From Sphagnum compactum (Eukaryota; Bryophyta; Sphagnopsida; Sphagnales): a DNA stretch of 64,000 nt. Shown one piece after another: positions 57,619 through 64,000 of the stretch. Where the stretch lies: the NCBI GenBank assembly GCA_965153455.1, contig OZ234500.1, forward strand, positions 6,138,001 through 6,202,000. Direction: 5' to 3'. The position numbers and the translations under genes were made by a program. The notes under the pieces are model-generated. The model saw only the letters and a program-made list of their open reading frames with translations, was not told where the DNA came from and made no database searches. Numbering within the stretch: the stretch's first letter is position 1; every line of letters starts with the position of its first letter.

Positions 57619-60600
57619 ATGTGGAGAAGCTCAGGAAGAACAGCAGCAACAACATTGGTGATGCTGCAGCTGCTGGCTTTGGTGGTTGTAGCAATGGTGA
57701 TGGGAGGAGCAAGAGCTGAGGTTTACATTGTGTTGATGGAAGGAGATGCAGTTGCTCACTACAAAGGTGGAGTTCTAGGCCTTGCTGCAACTGCACATTT
57801 CTTCTCAAAACAAGGAAGATCTGAATATCACAGGTACAAACCTACACTGCACAAAACCTTGCACAAAACTACTGCTGCAGCAAAAACCTTGCACAAAAAC
57901 TGCAATAGAATTTCTGGCAAAAGGGTATTTGGATGTTTCTGTGTTTTTTGTCATGGATATTGGGAGATTTTGAAGATCTGCACTTTTTGTGTGTTGCTCT
58001 TTTGAGCAGATCGGAACAGAACAAGGATGCAGTCCTTGCATACAAGGCACATTTGAGCTTGCAACATGATAAGATATTGCAAACAACGTTCCCGAACAAA
58101 TCTTACAACAAACTTTACAGCTATGATCATCTCATCAATGGCTTCGCTGTACAAATGTCTACAGAACAGGTAAGAAGCTGCCACCACTGCTGGCTTCCAT
58201 GGTGTTGTAACCTATCCCTCTTCCCAAGTTCCTTTCTCATGATCATTTCTCATGCAAATTCTCTTACTGCTGGAAATCAAATTCAGTTCTCATCAACAAT
58301 TTTAGGTATGGTTTTGTGGGATGAGATAGATGTACATGGAACCCAAAAGAAAAAATAAATTTGGGTGTGTTCAGATATGCAACATTTGACATGTTGATGG
58401 TTGCTGTTGTTTGTTTATTGGCTGATTTCTAAAAAAAGGCACGAGTGCTTGAAAGAGCATTGGGTGTAATGCGAGTGGAGATGAACTGGAAAGTGTCAAA
58501 GCTTACAACCTACACTCCAGATTTTCTGGGACTACCCAACGGAATTTGGTCACAGGAAGGTGGAATTACGAATGCTGGAGAAGATGTTGTGATTGGCATG
58601 ATCGATACAGGGATTGATCCTACACATCCCAGCTTCTCATCTGCGGGTTCAAAGCCATATGGTAATGTCAGTCACTACACAGGGATTTGTGAAGTTGCTC
58701 CTGAGTTTCCTCAGGGCTCGTGTAATGGCAAAATCATTGGTGCTCAACATTTTGCTGCAGCCGCCATTGCGGAGGGAGCTTTCAATGCTTCTGTTCAATT
58801 TGCATCTCCCTTGGATGGAGATGGACATGGCTGGTTGGTCTCTTGTTCTTCTCTCTTGTTCTCTTCTCCATTTCTCCAAATCAAATACGATACCATTACA
58901 AACATTTGCAATAAAAAAATCTTTCTATTTGACTTTGGACCACAAACACGGTGATTTCTCAACTAAGCTTTGTTCATCCTGTGTGCATGCATGTTTCTAC
59001 TCCAATGGGTAGCCACACATCAGCAACAGCAGCTGGAAACAATGGAGTACCAGTTGTGGTGAATGGCTATTTCTATGGGAATGCAAGTGGCATGGCTCCT
59101 CGAGCACGGTAAGCAGTACCCAAAGAATTTTTTTGGAAGTTTTTTTGAAGCAAATCCTTTGCTTGGTCCTTTGGAAAAAACCCTTTGAATTTAAGAAGAA
59201 AAGCAGCAAAGATATCTTCCTGTGATCATCTCTCTCTCTCTCTCTCTCTCTTCAGGGTCCATGATATCAAGGTCTTCACACTCTTCGTGCCGAGCATGAA
59301 TGCTTCTAGAAAATAATATAATTTCTTAAATTTTATGTACTACGTGCAGAAACTGGTATTTACACCAATACTATTCAGCAATTCCAACCAAGTTTTTTTT
59401 TTGTTCGGTTTTTTTCTGGGCCAGATACAAATACATGGCTACTAGATAAATGGGCCTCATGAAACTTCCCAAGTCTGAAATCGACACAACCCAAGCTGGA
59501 CAAAGCAAGTTAGTGTTTGTGTTTAGAAGAGCTGAGAAGTGTTGCGGGAATTTTCAGGATTGCAGTCTACAAAGCTCTCTACAGGTTTATTGGGGGCTAC
59601 ATTGCAGATGTGGTGGCGGCAGTTGATCAGGTGTCATAGATTTTTCTTTGACCTAACTTTTCTTTCTTTACAGATTTTGATCATTCCATTTTTTCCTCTC
59701 TGAAAAGAGTCTAGTATTTATTACCTTCATTCAATCAATCAATCAAAATAACTGTTTTTTAAAAAAAAAATTCATTTTATTTTTTGGTGGGTATTGATTT
59801 TAGTTGTTGCTTTGCAAAACAGGCAGTTGCAGATGGTGTGGACATACTTTCACTTTCACTGGGACCCAATACCCCCTCTGGATACTCAAATGTCACCTTC
59901 CTGAATGTCTTTGATGTAGCCCTTCTCTCGGCAGTCAAGTCAGACGTGTTGGTGGTTCAAGCTGTTGGCAATGGTGGGCCAAACCCAAAGACTGTGCTCT
60001 CTTTCAGTCCTTGGATTCTGTCTGTGGCTGCTGGTGTGGACGATCGCTCTTATCCCCACTACGTCACACTTGCAAACAACATGAGCTTTTCAGGAATGGG
60101 CTTGGCACGTAAGTGACACTTCTTTTGTGTGGTTTTCTTTTCTTTTTGGTTTCTTGCATCATCAAAACGATATGAAGCAATTTACACCTTGCAATGGAAA
60201 GGAATAGAAAAGGACTAAAGGGTTGATGTGGCAGATCAGGATAGTTTACTTAGTCCTTTTTTTTAATTGCTATTATTATTTATTGCGTTGGTTACATTGC
60301 TTGAAATGTGCTTGAAAGCACTGGTAAATAAGCATTCACAGTTTTATTGTGTGGTTCATTACATTGAGAATGCCCCCATCTTGGTGTTCATGGTGTGGCA
60401 GCCTCAACTCCTGGAGAAGGGTTTCAAACACTGGTGTGGGCAGATGATGCAGCTCTGGGTCTCACAAACCCTTTGTCTAGCCCGAGCGATTGTCAAGACC
60501 CAACTATCTTGGATGGGAGTTTGCTCCAGGGCAAGATACTGATCTGCACCTACTCCTTCGACTTTGCATTTGGTTCAGCTTCTTTGCAGCAAGTCGTAGG

Positions 60601-62136
60601 AACTGTGCAGACATTGGGTGCAGTGGGATTTATCATGGTGGTGCAATCTGATCTTGGACCCAACAAATTGGAGCCCATTCCATTTGTAGTGCCAGCTATT
60701 GTCCTCACTTCTCTTCAGGATTCACAGGTACTTGATTTTTAACACCACTCTTTTCTTTTCTCTTGCACTCTCTCTCTCTCTCTCCCTAAAACCCTGAACC
60801 CCAAGCATTGCATGGAATTTACACTGCTGGCAATCTGAGCTTTACTGCAGTTGGTGCTTGATTTATATATGTTTGTTTGTCTGAGACAGAGTCTGATGAA
60901 CTACTACAACAACTTCACAAGCAGAGATAGTTCAGGAAATGTTCTGAAATATGGTGCAGCAGCAAGAATCAACAGTGGACAGGCAGCACAGTACAGTGGA
61001 CAATGCCAACAAGTTGCTCTCTTTTCATCAAGAGGACCTGATGTCGAAGACTCGAGCTATGACGAAGCAGATGTGCTTAAACCAAATATCATGGTACCTG
61101 GTTACCAGATCTGGGCTGCCTGGACTCCAATTGGTATTGATGAACCTGGTTTCCAAGGTAAGTCTAATCGTGCATACAAAATCCATCTGCAGTAGCAGTG
61201 CTCATCACAACCTCAGGGTTTGTTTGAAGCTCATATTCAGGTTGTGATTTGTGATGATCACTAGTGAACACTTGTGTGCACAGGTGAGAATTTTGCAATG
61301 ATATCTGGAACCAGTATGGCAACACCACATGCAGCAGGCATTGCAGCATTGTTGATGGAAGCACACCCAGATTGGAGTCCCGCAGCTGTTGCTTCTGCAA
61401 TGATGACAACTGCCAATACTGTAGATCATCAAGGTCTACCCCTCCAAGCACAGCAGCTTTCTGGTCTAGGATCTCTTGTTCTAAATACAGCCACCCCATT
61501 TGATTTTGGAAGTGGGGCAGTGAATCCAACAGCTGCTCTAGATCCAGGACTCATCTTTGATGCAGGTCAGCTTCCTCTTTTGTGCTTGCTTGTTCCAAAT
61601 TGATCTGTCACATATGGGTTTAGGCTTTAGGCTTTAGGCTTTAACTAAAACTCTAAACCCTAAACTTATTTGCTTATATCTTCAACTGTAATTGACACTC
61701 TTCTTCTTTGTCAGGGCATGATGATTACATCAACTTTCTGTGCTCAGTACAAGGAGTGAGTGCTCTAGCAGTGTACAATACAACAGGGGGAATCTGCTCA
61801 GAAGCCCTGCCAGGAGCAAAACCGACAGATCTCAACTTGCCTTCCATAACCATTGCTGATCTGTTGGGCACACGGATTGTTCCTCGCATGGTGACAAATG
61901 TTGCCAGTGAATCAGAGATGTATGAATTAACTTGGACTAATCCAGGCAACGTGTCTTTAAGTATTGTTCCTTTGACATTTACAGTCGATCCAATGCAATC
62001 ACAAAACTTAACATTTACCTTGAGTGCTACATGCACAACAGATATCACAACGTTTGGAGAGGTTTTATTGACAGGAAGTTTAGGACATGTTGTTCACGTA
62101 CCCATCTCTGTAATGAACAAAACAGTAGGAGTATGA
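57619..62136 (+). CDS. Secreted subtilisin-like serine protease (plant SBT type), ten exons
   Basis: Plant subtilase (family S8), expected to enter the secretory pathway and act in the wall or apoplast. Exons: 57619-57833, 58010-58169, 58439-58833, 59013-59108, 59558-59630, 59823-60108, 60402-60727, 60890-61157, 61284-61565, 61715-62136; all phases agree and give 840 residues. A signal peptide ([18 protein letters not shown], ending near residue 34) is followed by an I9 propeptide (EVYIVLMEG to [11 protein letters not shown]). Catalytic residues are Asp181 (IGMIDTGID), His255 ([15 protein letters not shown]), Asn363 (AVGNGGPN) and Ser617 ([12 protein letters not shown]). A PA-like insert lies around residues 440-500, and an Fn3-like tail ends the protein. 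Length and motifs fit the SBT2-like group. The exon 3/4 join uses a weak donor CTG|GTTGGT and yields Cys257, where Thr or Ser is usual. The ATG at 57463 is in frame but would hide the signal peptide. Confidence 0.93.
59232..59252. repeat. (CT)n microsatellite in subtilase intron 4
   Basis: TC dinucleotide run; a second short (CT)n lies at about 60769-60784 in intron 7. Confidence 0.85.
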
Positions 62137-62984
62137 TGTCTAGAAGATCCCTTGACATGGTGGCAGAGGTGTGAAGTCTCCATTCTGTTGTTAACAACAG
62201 CAGTAGCAGATTTCAGTTTCTTCCTGACATGTGAAAGGGTAACTTTTTTGGGTCCAAGTTTTTTGTAGCAGAAAAATACATCTTTCACAAGTAACAACAG
62301 GGGTTTAAGGTTTAGGGTTTATTAGCTTGAGAGGATGATCAAACCTAGGGCTTCTTTGTGGTTTGGGAAAATGTTTCAGAATGCAGCAATCAAAAATTGT
62401 GTGTTCAGATTGAGCCTCCTCAACTTGCAGCCAGCAGTTTTAGTGTTGTGCAGAAAATGAAAGGTTCTGAACTTTGCTAGGCCATCTCCTCCATTTTTTG
62501 AGTGCCTAGAATTCCCATTCCTGGACATTGTAAGAGATCTATTATAAATGCAAATATTTTACCAAGAAAGAGCTTCTGTAACAGCATATGTGTGGTGTTG
62601 AAGAAGTCCTCATTTCTGCTGGTTGCAAGCTTTTCCTCTTTCCATTAACAAACCAAACAGAACTGCACGGACCTGTCAAGAAGCGGTTTCGCTTGCTTCC
62701 TGTTATTTTAGGGTTTGGTGGGTGATGGATCCTTCCCAGCTTTGATGAATTTTTTTCTCTGTTTTCTGTTTTCTGAGCTCCTTTGATCATGCCATTGTTG
62801 CGTTTTGATACCAGTGTGGGGTGGGTATTTGATTTTTGTAATACCCACTGGTTATGGGTATTTGAAAAAAAATCCAGATTCAAAGAACCGTCGGTCTTGG
62901 GTATTTGAACTGTAACATAATACGATGGCGTTTTGAATAATATGACCTCTTAGAACAAGTTATCTACTTTGATTAGAAACTTGC
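62137..62984. other. Subtilase 3' flank, no gene recognised
   Basis: The first part is the probable 3' UTR. It contains TTTAGGG-like words near 62301-62321 but no supported coding frame. Confidence 0.4.
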
Positions 62985-63193
62985 ACAAATTGTTAGTATT
63001 TTGTAAAAAAAAGAAAGAGACCATAACTTGTAAACCAATTTTGAAATATAATTTAAACAAATATAACTAAAAAGAAAACCTTGTAAAATATTTAACAAAT
63101 TGTTAGTATTTTGTAAAAAAAGAAAGAGACCGCAACTTGTAAACCAATTTTGAAATATAATTTAAACAAATATAACTAAAAAGAAAACCTTGT
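62985..63193. repeat. Near-identical 110-bp tandem duplication
   Basis: ACAAATTGTTAGTATTTTGT begins at 62985 and again at 63095. The two copies run in parallel to AAAAAGAAAACCTTGT with about two differences (one A in the poly-A run, CATAAC against CGCAAC). Such identity in non-coding sequence marks a recent duplication. Confidence 0.93.
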
Positions 63194-63309
63194 TTTCACA
63201 GGAGTGTTTAGCTTTCTTGAAGATTCCATAATCAAATTCCATTCCTATCTATCTTTTCCAAAAAAAAATTGGTCAAACAATGCATTTTTAAAAGTTAGAG
63301 TGGGTTTAT

Positions 63310-64000
63310 TTAATGGAAACATATTTTAGGCTTTTGCAAAACATCAAGAACTTTACAATTCATCATATATTTTAGAGTTGTCATCATGGCATTCAAATTT
63401 GCATCTTCATTCTTCACATATGCAATAATTTTCATCCTTAAATCATATTGATCCAACAATTTAGCTAGGTTTCTTGCCAAGGCTTGACTGGTGGTTTCAT
63501 TTGTCTTAAACAATCCTACTATAATATGTTGAGGTTGTCAATTTTCACTCAAAATTGATCAACAAGGCAAAAACATCGTGTGCTCCTTTTGACATACACA
63601 AGTCAAAACTAGTTGTTGCATAATAACAATGTTTCAATTTATGTAGGAGGTACTATCGTTTTGTATTCTCCACCAAATGAAGCAAAAAAATTTGTGAAAA
63701 CAATTTTCTTAATGGAAACACAATTCTTAGACATAAATGCATTACAAGATGTTTCAAACCAAATTCTTTCAACAAATTGAATAAGGAGATGGTTTTTGAT
63801 AATCAAAACGGCAAGGTCTTGCATAAATTATTTTGTTGCACATATTTCTTGAATGGATTTTTTGCATCAAAAAACTCTAATATTTTAGAGCTAGACCCAT
63901 AAGGTCTTTTTTTTGTAGGTTGTCTTTCCAATACAACTTTTAATAGAAAGTTTACTTTGTCCTCAAATGTTTTTGCAAGCACATCATGATTTGCATCCAC
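63310..64000 (-). pseudogene. hAT-type transposase relic (BED/DUF659-like), partial
   Basis: Reading the minus strand from 64000 down, fragments in shifting frames follow the order of plant hAT-like transposases: an N-terminal part with KRPYGSSSKILEFFDAKNPF; near 63660-63690 GGEYKTIVPP; near 63560-63640 ATTSFDLCMSKGAHDVFALL; then ETTSQALARNLAKLLDQYDL and KIIAYVKNEDANLNAMMTTL. Stops (for example after LLINFE) and frame changes make it inactive. The N-terminal end lies beyond the window; terminal repeats were not found. Confidence 0.75.

Overview
This is a nuclear window from a land plant. Evidence: multi-exon genes with GT-AG introns; a GH3 acyl-acid amido synthetase; a chloroplast MinE with a transit-peptide-like leader; a plant subtilase of the large SBT type; copia, MULE and hAT relics; TTTAGGG telomere-like words. 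Gene-rich patches have moderate GC and sit in long, very AT-rich, repeat-filled spacers. That is compatible with a large genome such as a fern or lycophyte, but the lineage is an inference and not settled by sequence alone.

Layout. 1-950 (-): 5' end of a PIG3-type quinone oxidoreductase gene cut by the window edge. 1090-1133: tRNA-like fragment. About 2.1-3.6 kb: decayed reverse transcriptase. 6.5-8.2 kb (-): dead Ty1/copia pol. 8.7-11.57 kb (-): complete five-exon GH3 gene, with a spliced leader probably starting near 12.7 kb. 13.9-22.1 kb: MITE pair, a dead unknown gene (15.4-15.9 kb) and an LTR-like repeat. 23.76-27.7 kb (+): long Ser/Pro-rich protein gene whose last exons are easily missed. 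30.64-32.13 kb (+): two-exon chloroplast MinE gene with a duplicated block and a tRNA-like sequence in its intron. 33.35-33.78 kb (-): broken subtilase copy. 34-53 kb: AT-rich spacer with several duplications, LTR-like copies, a possible decayed coding region (38.2-40.0 kb) and microsatellites. 53.45-55.64 kb: complete MULE transposon with terminal inverted repeats and a perfect 9-bp target duplication, its transposase closed by three TAG codons. 57.6-62.1 kb (+): intact ten-exon subtilase. 62.98-63.19 kb: recent 110-bp duplication. 63.3-64 kb (-): hAT relic cut by the edge.

The four recognisable intact genes (hormone conjugation, plastid division, secreted proteolysis, quinone reduction) have no evident functional link; each has its own spacer. 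The most informative features are the MULE insertion with its decay pattern, the intron-bearing subtilase fragment 24 kb from its intact relative, and the hidden 3' exons of the 23.8-kb gene. Gene models were assembled by hand from splice consensus, reading phase and family similarity recalled from general knowledge; no database search was possible.
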